DNA of 64,000 nucleotides from the NCBI GenBank assembly GCA_003993805.1, contig RSEF01000001.1:72426923-72490922 (forward strand), given 5' to 3'. The DNA comes from Himantopus leucocephalus. Lineage: Eukaryota; Chordata; Aves; Charadriiformes; Recurvirostridae. Position numbers and translations under genes: made by a program. The notes beneath the pieces are model-generated. The model worked only from the letters and a program-made list of their open reading frames with translations. It searched no databases and had not been told where the DNA came from. Every line of letters starts with the position of its first letter. Position 1 is the first letter of the stretch. Below are positions 52,113 to 64,000 of the stretch, one piece after another.

Positions 52113-53380
52113 TAGACTTACTATAGCTTCAGTACCGTCTTTTCTCTGCCTCCATCTCCATTGGGGCAATGTAAGCAAATATAGATAGTGTTGGCAGTTA
52201 GCCTCAACAGTGGAATCAGTAGTCTGCTACCTTCAAAATCTTGTTTACAGACCAAGAGGAAGCACATATTTTGATCTCTCTATATATATTTATATAAAAT
52301 ATATATATTTATGTGTGTGTATATATATATAAAATATATATCCATGATTTTTTAAATTAGTATAGGTGAAATCTTAGCAGTCTAATTCAAGAATAATTAT
52401 TAGTCTAGATCTTTTGCAGAAAAAGAAAGACTAATAATGCCGTTAAAATTTCTTTATAGACACTTCTTAGCTTCTCCCCATTTTGGACGATTATGCTCAC
52501 TCTTTCACTGCTCCTCTGTGTCCCAAGGTCAGTGTTTTTTTTCTGGTGGGGGTGTTTACCATGAGTTGTCAGCATCTAGAGTCCTGCGCCAGGAGGAATA
52601 GGATGTTTGTATCAGTGGTTCCTTCTTCCTTACTCTTGGATCCACCACTCAGGATAATTTTTATATGTTTTCTAACACACTTTTACACCTTTGCCATTTC
52701 TTCATTGATCTGCAGCTCCACAATGTGTGTGGATTTATAATGTATGGTCCATTTTACATGTACTGGATACTGCTTCTTTGTTCTCTTATCTACCTCTAAA
52801 CCCAGTTTTGTCTGGGTCTGCATTTTGTTACTGGTCATGGTTGAGTTGTTTATAGTCACTAGTGCCAAGACTGTGCCTCACCTCTTATCCTCCCATACCT
52901 GTACTCCTCTATACCGCATCGTGTGTCTCCACTTCTTAAGGCCTCTGCTATTGCACCAACTCTGTTTCTCTTCATACTACGTTATTATGTTAGAGTCGTA
53001 AGTATCTGGTTCTACATAGAGCAATTGCTTTTTACTGCTATCTGTATGAAACTATGGTTGTACAAAGGTAAACAAAACTAATTAAAGGTACACAACTGTT
53101 CAGTCAGAGGAATCGCAAGCACAGCTACACCAAGTGAAACAAAGACATACTCGGGCAGAGCATGGCTGACAAGCCTCAGGCCTGAAGCCCTGTAAATTCA
53201 GTGCAAAGCTTATGGCCCGTTGTTAGCAATGGTACTGCTGTATCACAGTGCTACTTGATGACAACTTTCAGAACGTTTAAAAATGCACTGACTCTTGCTC
53301 CTGTAGCCTGTGTGCTGCTTTTAATGCACTCAAAAGTTACAAGTCATTAACGCAGTGGCAATATGCCCATGTGTCTGAAA
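52113..53380. other. Intergenic, with a TA/TG-rich simple sequence patch
   Basis: A low-complexity stretch of TATATA/TGTGTG lies at about 52278-52342. I see nothing else that I can name. Confidence 0.45.
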
Positions 53381-54036
53381 AGAAGGAAGGCCTTCTTGCT
53401 GAAGGGTGGTCACTAAGGTCTGGCTGATNAGAAGGAAGGCCTTCTTGCTGAAGGGTGGTCACTAAGGTCTGGCTGATGTGTGATCAGGAATATTCATTTG
53501 AAGAGAGATAATACTTCAGAGCTTGCCAAAATGGTGAATTACAGTCGCTGAATATGTGACCACATGGCTGAACAAGTGGTCGGATAGCTGTCTGGCATGG
53601 CTTAACCCCAGCCGGCAACCAAGCCCCACACAGCCGCTCGCTCACTCCCCTTGCAGTGGGCTGGGGGAGACAATTGGAAGAGTAATAGTGAAAAAACTGA
53701 TGGGTCGAGATAAAGACAGTTCAATAAGTAAAGCAAAAGCCGTGCATGNCTAAGGTCTGGCTGATGTGTGATCAGGAATATTCATTTGAAGAGCGATAAT
53801 ACTTCAGAGCTTGCCAAAATGGTGAATTACAGTCGCTAAATGTGTGACCACATGGCTGAACAAGTGGTCGGATAGCTGTCTGGCGTGGCTTAACCCCAGC
53901 CGGCAACCAAGCCCCACACAGCTGCTCACTCACTCCCCTTGCAGTGGGCTGGGGGAGGCAATCGGAAGAGTAATAGTGAAAAAACTGATGGGTCAAGATA
54001 AAGACAGTTCAATAAGTAAAGCAAAAGCCGCGCATG
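53381..54036. repeat. Unmerged contig-end duplications around single N at 53429 and 53749
   Basis: 53381-53428 recurs at 53430-53477. About 53462-53748 recurs from 53750 with several substitutions (for example CATGG/CGTGG). The second duplication includes the start of an LTR (53593-53748). Confidence 0.75.
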
Positions 54037-54479
54037 CAAGCAAGGCAAAACAAGCAATTCATTCACTGCTTCCCATCGGCAGGCAGGGGTTCAGCCATCT
54101 TCAGGAAAGCAGGGCTCCATCACACGTAATGGTTACCTGGGAAGACAAATGCCATAACTCTGAACGTCCCCCCGCTTCCTTCTTCTTCCTCCAGCTTTAT
54201 ACTGCTGAGCACGATGTCATATGGTATGGAATATCCCTTTGGTCAGTTGGGCTCAGCTGTCCCAGCTGTGTCCCCTCACAACTTCTTGTGCACCCTCAGC
54301 CTACTCGCTGGTGGGGTGGTGTGAGGAAGCAGAAAAGGCCTTGACTCTGTGTAAGCACCGCTCAGCAATAACCAAAACATCCCTGTTTTATCAATGCTGT
54401 TTCCAGCCCAAATCCAAAGCATGGCCCCATACTGGCTACTATGAAGAAAATTAGCTCCATCCCAGCCAAAACAAGCACA
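53881..54479 (-). mobile_element. Solo LTR
   Basis: It begins TGGCGTGGCTTAACCCC and ends CCAAAACAAGCACA. The flanks CTGTC (53876-53880) and TTGTC (54480-54484) agree at four of five bases. It is the same family and orientation as the LTRs at 2637 and 41784. Confidence 0.78.
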
Positions 54480-54484
54480 TTGTC

Positions 54485-57400
54485 TTTCAGAGCAGCAAAC
54501 AGTGCCACAGTAAGATAAAAAGGAAAAGATGAAAAGAGGAGACCCACCGCACAAGACAGAAAATGAGTCCCTCTGCTAAAAATGTGGTCTGAATAATTAG
54601 GACTCGCTGCCTGTGCATCTGGTGCAGCCTGAGCTGCAGTGCTGATGGATGGAAAGAGAGTACTGGCTTTGTGAACTGAGCAGAACATGTCCATAAACTC
54701 TGGTGTTCCAGCAGTCTGTGGGTGTCTTGGATCATTGATGGCAAGGCTCCCTGAGGAATAGTTTTGACTGTTACTGATTCTTGCTACTGAAAAATGGTGT
54801 TGACTATGAGGATATACTATTGGAAAGTGGTGGGCCAGATAAGTTGCTCTGTGAGCCTACTTACAGTTTTATCATCTTTTCTACCTGGTACTCAGGCAAC
54901 ATAGGGATGGAGTTTTGCCATAGACTACCTTCCTGAGTTTCTTCCACAGTGTAGTATTTATATGTTCTACAAATATATACATAAAATAATTGAAACATTA
55001 AATACAGTCATTGAAATAATGTTTATTGACTTAATATACAAGGGTGTTTAAAACTTCATTTTAATTAGCAGTATCTGGAATCGAAGGTTTATGTTTCTGT
55101 AGCTGATCATGACAATTAGTTCTTTAACTTTTTTCAGGCAGGTCATGATACGATGGAATTATACAAGATGACGAATGTTGGCAGAACATGTCAGTTTGAT
55201 GTAGTGGGTCTGTTGCTCTGGCCCACAGCCGATGACACAGCATATGCCTGAAGGGTTATGTATCTAATATCTGTTGTGATTCATTTGTAGTCCAAATGCA
55301 GCCAATGAAAATAAATGGGAGACAGCAGTGTGCCAGGTAGAAGCAGGACTTTTACCTGTTAGTGTTGTTATGAATGGTCCTCTTGTGAAGACCTGTAGGA
55401 GCCAGCAGCAGCACAGTAAACCCCAGAGACTTTTGTAAAGCTCTACAATGCAATCTGTTAGTCTTAAATTATGTTGTGCTGAATGGATCATTTCTGCAAT
55501 TAGGTTTATATTGCAGAGAGTAGGCATTAAATAAACGAGGGAGGTGTAGCGCTCTGTAACTGCAGACCTATTTTTAAAGATGTCTTCAGTGAGGCTTAAA
55601 TTAATCTTGACCTATTTGTCATCTTCCCTTCTTTGAGACAGACATTTCCCATGCTCCTTTACATACAGTTTGAATAGTGTCTCTGAATAAGGAAGCCTGG
55701 CAGTCAATTAGAGCTTTGCCTTGAGTGACCTGCCCACTGTCTTTCAGAAAGAGTTTCTCCTGAAAGTTCATTATTAAATGATGGTGCACTAATAGTGTTT
55801 TTTTTTTTTTTTATTGAAAAAATAATTATAGAATGGATGGAAATAGATGTTCTGGACATGAAGGAGTAATAGACAATGAAAAATACCATGTTTCTGAACA
55901 GGTTGATCAACAATGAACTTATTTCTCATAGTCCTGTTCTCATTAAGAAGTGACTGCTGAGAGATGCTGGTGGAAATCGGTGGGTACAAACCTTTTTTAC
56001 CAATAGGAAACTCACTTTGTATTCAGATTTCAGTAGGTGAAATTGACTTTACTTGACAGAGCAGGATTGTGGGACAACTGTTGAAAAGGTCCAGTAAATG
56101 CAAAGCACAGCAGTAATAACTGAGCACTGTTCTGCTGAAATCACTGTACATCGTGGAACATTTTGACTATCTGGTCAGGCTGCCTCTCTACAATTTCATC
56201 TCTTGAGACATGACACTTCCCATACTCACTAAACACTTATTATTAGGAGGGGACCCGTATTATTTCCAGGAATGAGACTCCATTAGTCACCTTCATGCAT
56301 TTTCTGAACGCTGTGACCTTTGCAATAGTGCATCTAGCACTGAGGTTGCACACAGAAGATCAGGATACATTGCTGCAGAATCTGGGATTGGAGAGTTCCT
56401 ATGAGGGAGGAATTCTTGCAGATTTTTTTACCAATTTAACATAGAAAAACACATAATATAGAGCTAAAGCAGTGAGCAAACACCCAGCACACTGAGACTA
56501 TTCTGGTGAGTACTCAGGGGAGACTTGCTTTGTTGAAGCTGCCACTATAAAGGCATTTTGGAAGTTGACTGTGCCCTTTTGCAGGGTGCCTGGAAAGTAC
56601 GTATAGCTTCCAATGGAAAGGAGTTTTCTTAGAATTAGTAGTAGTGGAAAAAAATAATCTCCATATAAACCCAAGCTATGCCCAACCATTTTGGTATCCA
56701 AGCTTTAATTCTGATTTTAAATCAATTCTTAATCTAAACTTCTATCACCTACTGTTTCAATTGCCTCATGTATTCATGCCTTGTTTTTGTCAGCCTATGA
56801 AGAGAAGATAGCATACTTATATGTAGAGGAGAGATGTATTTCCTCGGGCTATTTTCCAAGATTTGTTCTTTGATTTTGTGTATTTCTCTGTAGCTGCACT
56901 GTTCTTTTGTACACCTCAGAAAGATCTAGAGGATATTCTTAGTTCTTCAGCCAAACATCCTTGGCAACAAGCTGCATGTTTTGTTTAAAGAAGAGGGGTT
57001 ACCCATCTTTTTTGAATGTGTGCTTGTTTGCCCTGTCTGGTCTCATTCCTGTTTATCAAGACTGCACATTGCAAACGTTCACTGTTTACTGCTTCAAAGA
57101 GACAAGCCCAATGCATTGCATTCAAATAAACTTAAAAAAATATTGAAGGGTATCCTAGAACATGTTTCACCATAATCTGTAAAAGAAAACAGTGAATTTT
57201 GGACTGCATTTCCGTAATCATCACTGTGGCACATACTGCGCTTTTTTTTTTTCCCTAAAGCAAATGATAGATTTTCTCTTCACTGAAATGTGTTAATTGC
57301 TTGACAGTAATTATTCTACATGTTTGCTTCATTACCAAGTAAAATATTAAGGCTTAAATATCGTTAATGGTAGGGACTAACATCCTGTAGCTTTGACTCA

Positions 57401-58314
57401 TTTATATGTTTGTAAAAAGCCTTCAGATTTGTTGGGTGTTTAAATATTATTCTTTCATATTTGAGGAATTTTTCTGCAATTTTTTTTGCATTCAGTTTTA
57501 GAAGGAGGTGAAGATTATTACTGCGTGTCACTGGGATGAAGTAGATAGAGGAGGATGGAAGAAGACGAGGAATCATGGTAAATGTTTTGAAATTTCATTA
57601 TTACATTTGAGAGTTCTGTTTAGATGAGACAAGACAACCGTATTTTTGTAACATATGGGAGAACTTAATAGTAATTTGCATTCCTGTACAGCTTTCCATC
57701 TAAGGCTCTGAAGTGCTTTATAAACATTAATGAACTAAATCTCGTAGCACCCAAACAAGATAAAGACTAAGATCCTCATTTTGCAGATGCAAAAGCTATA
57801 CAAAGAGACAGAGGAGCTAGCAATAACTTAGCTCTTTTACCCATGGACCAGAACTCTGGTGGAAGTTTTTGTTGAGTGAAACATCTCAGATGATGAGAAC
57901 AAGCAAGTTCTTGAGAATTTGTTGTGGACCTATTTCACTCCAAGTTGTAGGATCAAAGTCTCTTGAATCTTTGACTTGTATTTTAGCAATTACATCCTAT
58001 TTATTGTCCCAAAATGGAGATCTTACATCTAAGAATATTCTTATAATTATTTACTTGTTTGAAAAAACAAGCTTTTCTATGTGTTCCTGAAGAGGAGATA
58101 AAATTTAGTTTCTATGAGCTTGACTCACTTTCCAGTCCTGTTACTCACACAACAGTTAATAACTTATTTAAAAAATAAAATCCAGAAGCAGAAATATAGT
58201 GGTATAAAGCTGCGTTCTGCCATCATTCCTAGCTGTTGTTGATGCAGCTGATTGCATGGATGTCCTAGTACTACCACTAGCAAACTGAAAAAAAAGGGCA
58301 AAAACTAGAGTGGT
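54485..58314. other. Intergenic region without a recognised feature
   Basis: AT-rich, unique-looking sequence with only short open frames and homopolymer tracts (for example poly-T at 55798-55812). I see no coding exons. Confidence 0.45.
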
Positions 58315-59005
58315 GGATGGATGGGGGTGTGCAGGTGCAGAAAAGAACCTGGAGGTCCTGGTGGACACCAAGTTGAACATGAGCCAGCAATGTGTCCTTG
58401 CCACAAAGAAGGCGAACAGCATCCTGGGCTGCATTATGAGGAGTTTTTCAAGCAAGTCAAGGAAGGTGATCCTTCCCCTCTGCTCAGCACTAGTGAGGCA
58501 ACACCTGGCACACTCTGTCCAGTTCTGGGCTCCTCAGTACAAGAGAGACATGGACATACTGGAGAGAGTCCAATGAAGGGCCACAAAGGTGATGAAAGGA
58601 CAGGAACATCTCTACTATGAGGACAGGCTGAGAGAGCTGGGACTGTTCAGCCTAGAGTAGAGAAGGCTGAGAGGGGTATCTCATCAGTATTTATAAATAC
58701 CTGAAGGGAGAGTGGAAAGAAGAGGGAGACAGGCTCTTTTCAGTGGTGCCGTCACAGGACAAGAGATGACGAGCACCAACTGAAATGCAGGAACTTTCTG
58801 GACATCAGGACTCACTTTTTTTTTTTACTATGATGTTGGCACAGGTTTCCCATGGAGGCTGTGGAGTTATTGAAAAGCCACCTGGACATGGTCCTGGGTA
58901 ACCTGCTCTAGATTACCTAACCTGCTCTAACCTGCTTGAGCAGGGCACTTGGTCCATATGACCTCCAGAGGTCCTTCCAACCTCAATCATTCTGTGGTTC
59001 TGTCA
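58315..59005 (+). mobile_element. CR1 LINE 3' fragment
   Basis: Plus-oriented, about 690 bp. It carries GGACACCAAGTTGAACATGA, a pol remnant ([20 protein letters not shown]) with frameshifts, and an ATTCTGTGGTTCTG tail. Confidence 0.88.
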
Positions 59006-59682
59006 ATTTCCTTTGTGAGCTCATAGCTGATCTGGAAAACCCAGAAGTTTAGAACTGGTCTGCAAAACTCAGTTTTTAATCACTGCTGTGGATATCAGCA
59101 TTTCCAGTTATAATCACAAAGTGTTCTATATACAATAATCGTGAAGGAATATGAGCCAACCCTGCAGGCTGACGTTATGACAATTTTTTGATTGTGAAAA
59201 TTCTAACTGCTCCTCTGTGATAGTCTTTCTAGATGGTACTGACTAGACACGGAATGACTTTCTTTTTTAGTTATTCAGTGGTAAAGGGGAAATGGTACAT
59301 TGCACCATTGAAACAAATAGATAAAATTTATATGAATCATGAAATGTGCTATTTAAATAAGGCTTCCTTGCAATAGTCATTAAATCTGTCTTTTTTTTTT
59401 AGCTTGTTATATCAAAAAAACATTTCTGCAAAGGGTATTAGGATTGGGAGAAAAAAAATCTGCAAAAGGTAAAATCGAGAATTCTGGCACAATTTGGTCT
59501 TTTATTGCTGATGAAGTATTTTTATGAAACTGAAAATAACCCACAAATAAAGGAGCATGGAATTGGTAACATTTCAGAGGGCTGAGAAAGATTGCCCATA
59601 ACCTGCTAAAGCAATGACCACAATACCATGACCTCCTACTCAACTTTATTTATTAGATAGGCAGAGTATGGCAAAGTAAGCT

Positions 59683-60211
59683 TGTCCTGGTTTCAGCTGA
59701 GATAGAGTTAATTTTCTTTCTAGTGGTTGCTGTGTTTTCAGATTTGCTATGAACAGAATGTCAATAATGCATATTGTTTTAGTTGTTGCTAAGTGCTGTT
59801 TATACTAGTCAAGCTTCCCATAGAAACTGAGAATGAGCATAGACAGAACAATAGAAGGGCCACTGGAATATTCCATACCATAAATGTCATGCTTGGTATG
59901 TAAATGGGTGTTGGCCAGGGGGACAGCGATCCATGATCTCTGCTCGGGTTGGGCTGGGCAACAAATTCACTGGGTGGTGAGGGTGACTTGTCTTGTATAT
60001 TCTTTTATTCTTTATTGTTATTTATATTACTATTATTATTTTTATTTTTATTTTCCATTATTGTTCTATTAAACTGTCTTTATCTCAACCCATGAGGTTT
60101 CTTTTTCCTTTCCCCTCCCTTTCTCCCTCTTCTCCCTGCCCTTCTGGGGTGGAAAGCAGGGTGAGCGAGAGGCTGTGTGGTCCTAGTTGTGGCTGGGGTT
60201 AAACCACAACA
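59683..60211 (+). mobile_element. Solo LTR with 5-bp target-site duplication
   Basis: It begins TGTCCTGGTTTCAGCTGAG and ends GGTTAAACCACAACA. It is flanked by AAGCT at 59678-59682 and 60212-60216. The polyA-region motif ATTAAACTGTC, followed by TTTATCTCAACCC, gives the plus orientation. Confidence 0.9.
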
Positions 60212-60216
60212 AAGCT

Positions 60217-63200
60217 GTATCTCTGTATTGAAGACAGTATTTTCAATGTACGAATAACAGCTTTTGTATTTATACTGCTTCCTTTTGTATTTCTTCCATG
60301 ACTTCATGGTTTTTCTTCTTTTTTTTGTGTATTTCTTTGAATCTCAGAGATGGCATTAGGGGCATTTGCAAACATTCAGCTCTGGTGATCCTGTAGAAAT
60401 GTGCTCTCTGCAGTGAGTGTTGGAATGTGCAGAGTGCAGGCTTCCTGTCTTCCAACCCAGCTGCTTCAAAAGTGTCAGCCATTGGTACACAGCACTCCCT
60501 GACTCTTTTTCTTGGTCAACTGTATGTTATTTGATCAGTCTTTATGTATACTTGGGATGAAAAGTTAGAAAATTCATGTCAAGTATTCTTTCGTTCTTAT
60601 TATTCATTGAAACCATATATTTTAAATGATGCATGAAACAGGCAAGTAAAATCTGATCTCTGTGTAGTTTCAGTCTCTTGGAAATTCACAACTACTGCAG
60701 TATACTGCCTTCCTCACACACACACCCCTTTCCCTTCTCATTTGGCTGTACTTTGTCCACTCAAGCTCATTATACCATCATTAATTTCACATCTGTGTAG
60801 TAAAAATCTTTCTGTGCAAGCCTTCTTTCTAAATGTTTGGGATGTTGTTTATCTGTTCACTTCTTACTTATAGTAGATATGTTGCTGGTTCAAAAGATGC
60901 TTATTTTGTTCTCTGTTATTTGGAAAACTGCAGGTGTTCCAAAGTGCTATCAGATGGACTCAAAAACCTGCTGACAGTCATACTCACTAAAATGTCAGGG
61001 GTTTTATTCACAGAATTTAGAGACATAACTAAGTTTTCTTAGCACTCAATGAGGCATGAAATTCTATTTATGCATCTAGAAATGTAAGTTAGATATACAA
61101 ATGCTAACCCTCCAATTGCTTTTGATTTTATTTTACTTGCTAATACTGACAGCAATGTCTTTTTAAGTGTTGGTTTTCTCCAAGTTCCTGTTAGCTTGCT
61201 AGTCCATCCCTCAGGTGCAAATGTAACAATGTCTTTTAAACACATTTATATTTTTGTTTTCTGTTTTTGATTCTAGACATTGTCATTTGCCTCCTGACTG
61301 TTAGACTTTTTATTTAATATGCATTAGCCTGAAACATTCCATGAAAAATGTGTTGAAGGTGATTTTTAATATATTTCAGAGACTTAATAGATATTAATAG
61401 AGCAATAATACCTACAGTAGCAGACAAAAACTGGATTTGTAGCTTTACAGCTTGTAAATTACAGCCCATGTACTGAGGGCAAACACCATTAAGAGAACAT
61501 AATTTGAACATTAAAGAGATTGTGTTTGCAATCAGGACATCTGCCAAAACCATATCCAAAGATGTAGAGGTCTTCTAGCACACTTCTTTTGCAGCATGCA
61601 TTTATACAACCCCTGATGTCTTCATTTGTCTAATTGAATTAAGTATTTTAAAGTACAACCAGAAGGATAATTACTACAGGAATACCAGATACAAATACAA
61701 CTTAAGTGGAGGTAATATTTGTAAAATGTGGTCTGCTGACAGCCTTGGATGTAGAACTCTCTATCTACATGAGCTAATGGAGGGATTCCTGTCCCATGTG
61801 GGGCCTCATAAAGAATCAAGAGAATTGGCTAGTTGCTGTGCTATTCTTTTTTCAACCTCTACCTGAAACTACATTGGCTTGAGTCGATCACCTAGATAAC
61901 AGCAGATTTGAACTCGGTGTTACTTCAAGAAGAAAGTGATCTTCCTATCTGGAGCTTGAGTGTGGCTGAAAATCAGAAGGGAGAATCATTTGCAGTTTAT
62001 AATTTTGCAGGGTTTCTGATAGTTTGTCTGGTTTGAGATTTCTGTTAAGAAATCTAATCTTCCCAAGTCTTTCTCTGACGCCTATAAGAAATGCTGTCAT
62101 CTTCCAAACCCTGTTAATATCCCCAAACACTTGAGAAAAATCCCAAACCCAGGACCTAATTCCATATTGATAAAGAATTTTGAAAAATGATTTTGGTAAG
62201 AAGAGGTGAAACTTGAAATGCAAGGTTATCTGTCTGCATTGGGCAATATGCCTAAAAGGTGATCAAGAACAGGCAGATGCAGTGGACTTTTAATCATTTG
62301 CACAAGTAGAATTTTATATACATTCAGTCCTTGGTTTGTCTGATACAGCTACCAAGAAGGGGCTGCTTTGCATCAGTTCTGATGGTAGATTTTGATATAT
62401 GGTATCTATCAGGGGGGAACAATTTATTTGAACTCAAAAGAAATTGCTTCATGGAAGCTGGACATATCAGATCATTAACAGATCATAGATGGTAGATGAC
62501 AGCCCCTACTTATAAAATCTGTTCTCAAAGCAGTGACTGAGAATAGAAGAGCCGATTAAAAAGCTATGGACTAGTCATCTAACTAGATGATCATCACAAG
62601 CTCAACAGCTGTTTCATGTCTAGCTCTGCAAGTCACGAGTGACTTGAGGCTTTGGTTTTCTTGGCATACAACTAAAATTCTTGAGTTTACTCTCTAGGTG
62701 ATTCAAACACTAGTAATTTACTGTTTATATGTTTGAATCCTGCCTGTGATCATGTAACATCTTTTCTTCTTTTCTGCAGTGGCTCTTAGGCGCCTCCTAC
62801 TCTGTTTCCCCCATCTATTTTATATTTTTTTTCTGTTGCTCTCTAACACTATCTGTTGTAGTGAGCTTGTAATCGTTTTCACCAAAAGTGGGCTGGCTGC
62901 TCAAATCTTATACAAAGGCTCCACAATGAGTGAAAGCCATGTGCTCTGTAGAGCCTTCTCACAAACCAGCTCTTTCCCACCTTGAGGACTAAAGAGCAGG
63001 GCTGTTTCCAAGTTGTGTGATATTGATGGACTTCAGCATTTCCAAGGAACTTCCCCCTTGTTTGACAATGACACTTTTAAAACCAGTTTTATACATTTAC
63101 ATTACACTAAAGAACCAACCAGGGCCTTTTGGCCCCAGGTGTGCATACCTCCACATTTTACTTTATCGACAATATGAAGGCAATTAAATCACCAATTTCC

Positions 63201-63302
63201 AATTATACTACCACTTGCCTGACAGTAGTCTTGAACACTGATAGAAGAGGACAGGAGAGGAAGTGTCATAGTGTTATTTCAGTGTCAGGGTGTTTTCTCT
63301 AG
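60217..63302. other. Intergenic region without a recognised feature
   Basis: AT-rich sequence with short open frames on both strands, none with recognisable domains or good splice context. Confidence 0.45.
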
Positions 63303-64000
63303 ATCACAGAATGGTCAGGGTTGGAAGGGACCTCTGAAGATCATCTAGTCCAGCCCCCCTGCCAGAGCAGGTTCACCTCCAGCAGGTTGCACAGGACGGC
63401 GTCCAGGCGAGTTTTGAATGAGTCCAGAGTCGGAGACTCCACAGCCTCTCTGGGCAGCCTGTTCCAGTGCTCTGCCACCCTCAAAGTAAAGAAGTCCCTC
63501 CTCATGTTTAGATGGAACTTCCTATGCTCAAGTTTGTGCCTGTTACCTCTTGTTCTGTCACTGGGCACCACTGAAAAAAGACTGTTCCCATCTACCTGGC
63601 ACCCTCCCTTTAAGTATTTATAAACATTGATAAGATCCCCCCTCATTCTTCTTTTCTCTGGACTAAAAAGACCCAAGTGCCTAAGCCTTTCCTCATAAGG
63701 AAGATGTTCCAGTCTCCTAATCATCTTTGTAGCCCTTTGCAGGACCCTCTCCAGCAGTTCCCTGTCCTTCTTGAACTGGGGAGCCCAGAACTGGACACAG
63801 TACTCCAGATGCGGCCTCACCAGGGCAGAATAGAGTGGGAGGATGACCTCCCTCGACCTCCCTCGACCTGCTGGCCATGCTCTTTTTAATGTACCCCAGG
63901 ATGCCATCGGCCTTCGTGGCCACCAGGGTACATTGCTGGCTCATGGTCATCCTGTTTTTCACCAGGACTCCCAGGTCCCTTTCCACAGAGCTGCTTTCCA
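63303..64000 (-). mobile_element. CR1 LINE, running off the window
   Basis: Minus-oriented CR1, about 700 bp to the window edge. It has an almost unbroken minus-strand frame of 188 codons at 63341-63907 encoding the pol C-terminal part (for example [20 protein letters not shown]). It appears younger than the other copies here. A short tandem repeat (GACCTCCCTC) sits at 63845-63867. Confidence 0.9.

Noticed and set aside
50890..52178. Open frames of 340-400 codons
   Set aside because: They run through 1000 N and carry only CR1 pol remnants at the ends.
62779..62985. Hydrophobic open frame after TTTTCTGCAG
   Set aside because: It resembles an acceptor plus frame, but has no donor, no homologue that I recognise and no partner exons.
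63341..63907. 188-codon minus-strand frame
   Set aside because: It is the CR1 pol C-terminus; reported as a mobile element instead.
44068..64000. A third deaminase module
   Set aside because: I looked for HAE/CAE, PCxxC and YYWP exons on both strands and found none outside the gap.

Overview
The window is vertebrate nuclear DNA and almost certainly comes from a bird. It carries many CR1 LINE fragments in both orientations, ending in the CR1-type octamer tail (ATTCTRTG)n. It also carries several solo LTRs of the kind common in birds, introns of moderate size, and draft-assembly gaps (100-N, 1000-N and single-N). No bacterial, tRNA, rRNA or CRISPR feature is visible.

Layout. (1) 1-8000: the last three coding exons and 3' UTR of DNM1L (dynamin-1-like GTPase), plus strand. 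(2) 10345-16465: the complete YARS2 gene (mitochondrial tyrosyl-tRNA synthetase), minus strand, five coding exons, tail-to-tail with DNM1L, starting in a CpG island with a YY1-like motif over its ATG. (3) 16.5-19.8 kb: a CpG-rich shoulder followed by an unusual inverted repeat of about 0.3 kb whose loop is an LTR fragment. (4) 19.8-44.1 kb: two tandem, intact, spliced deaminase modules on the plus strand, both clearly related to CDADC1 (cytidine/dCMP deaminase domain containing 1) but shorter and strongly diverged from each other. Module A has nine recognisable coding exons (19824-33400) and module B has eight (34215-44067). Each has an N-terminal deaminase fold that has lost the catalytic Glu (H-A-V) and a C-terminal fold that keeps a catalytic signature (H-A-E in A, C-A-E in B, each followed by P-C-x-x-C). 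Equivalent introns in the shared core have identical phases, so the pair arose by tandem duplication. (5) 44.1-64 kb: no gene that I recognise, only CR1, LTRs, gaps and simple sequence.

DNM1L next to YARS2 is the order known from human 12p11, where PKP2 follows. From memory, a deaminase pair is not present there in mammals, and human CDADC1 lies on another chromosome. The deaminase pair is therefore the most interesting content. It could be two genes or one gene with alternative 3' ends: the exon ending at 31714 can splice in frame to module B at 34215, which would give a protein with four deaminase folds. First exons with start codons were not securely located for either module. Nothing in the sequence links the deaminases functionally to DNM1L or YARS2; the first two are ordinary mitochondrial-function genes that happen to be neighbours.

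Eleven single-N positions are flanked by near-identical copies of the same sequence. These look like unmerged contig ends rather than biological tandem repeats.
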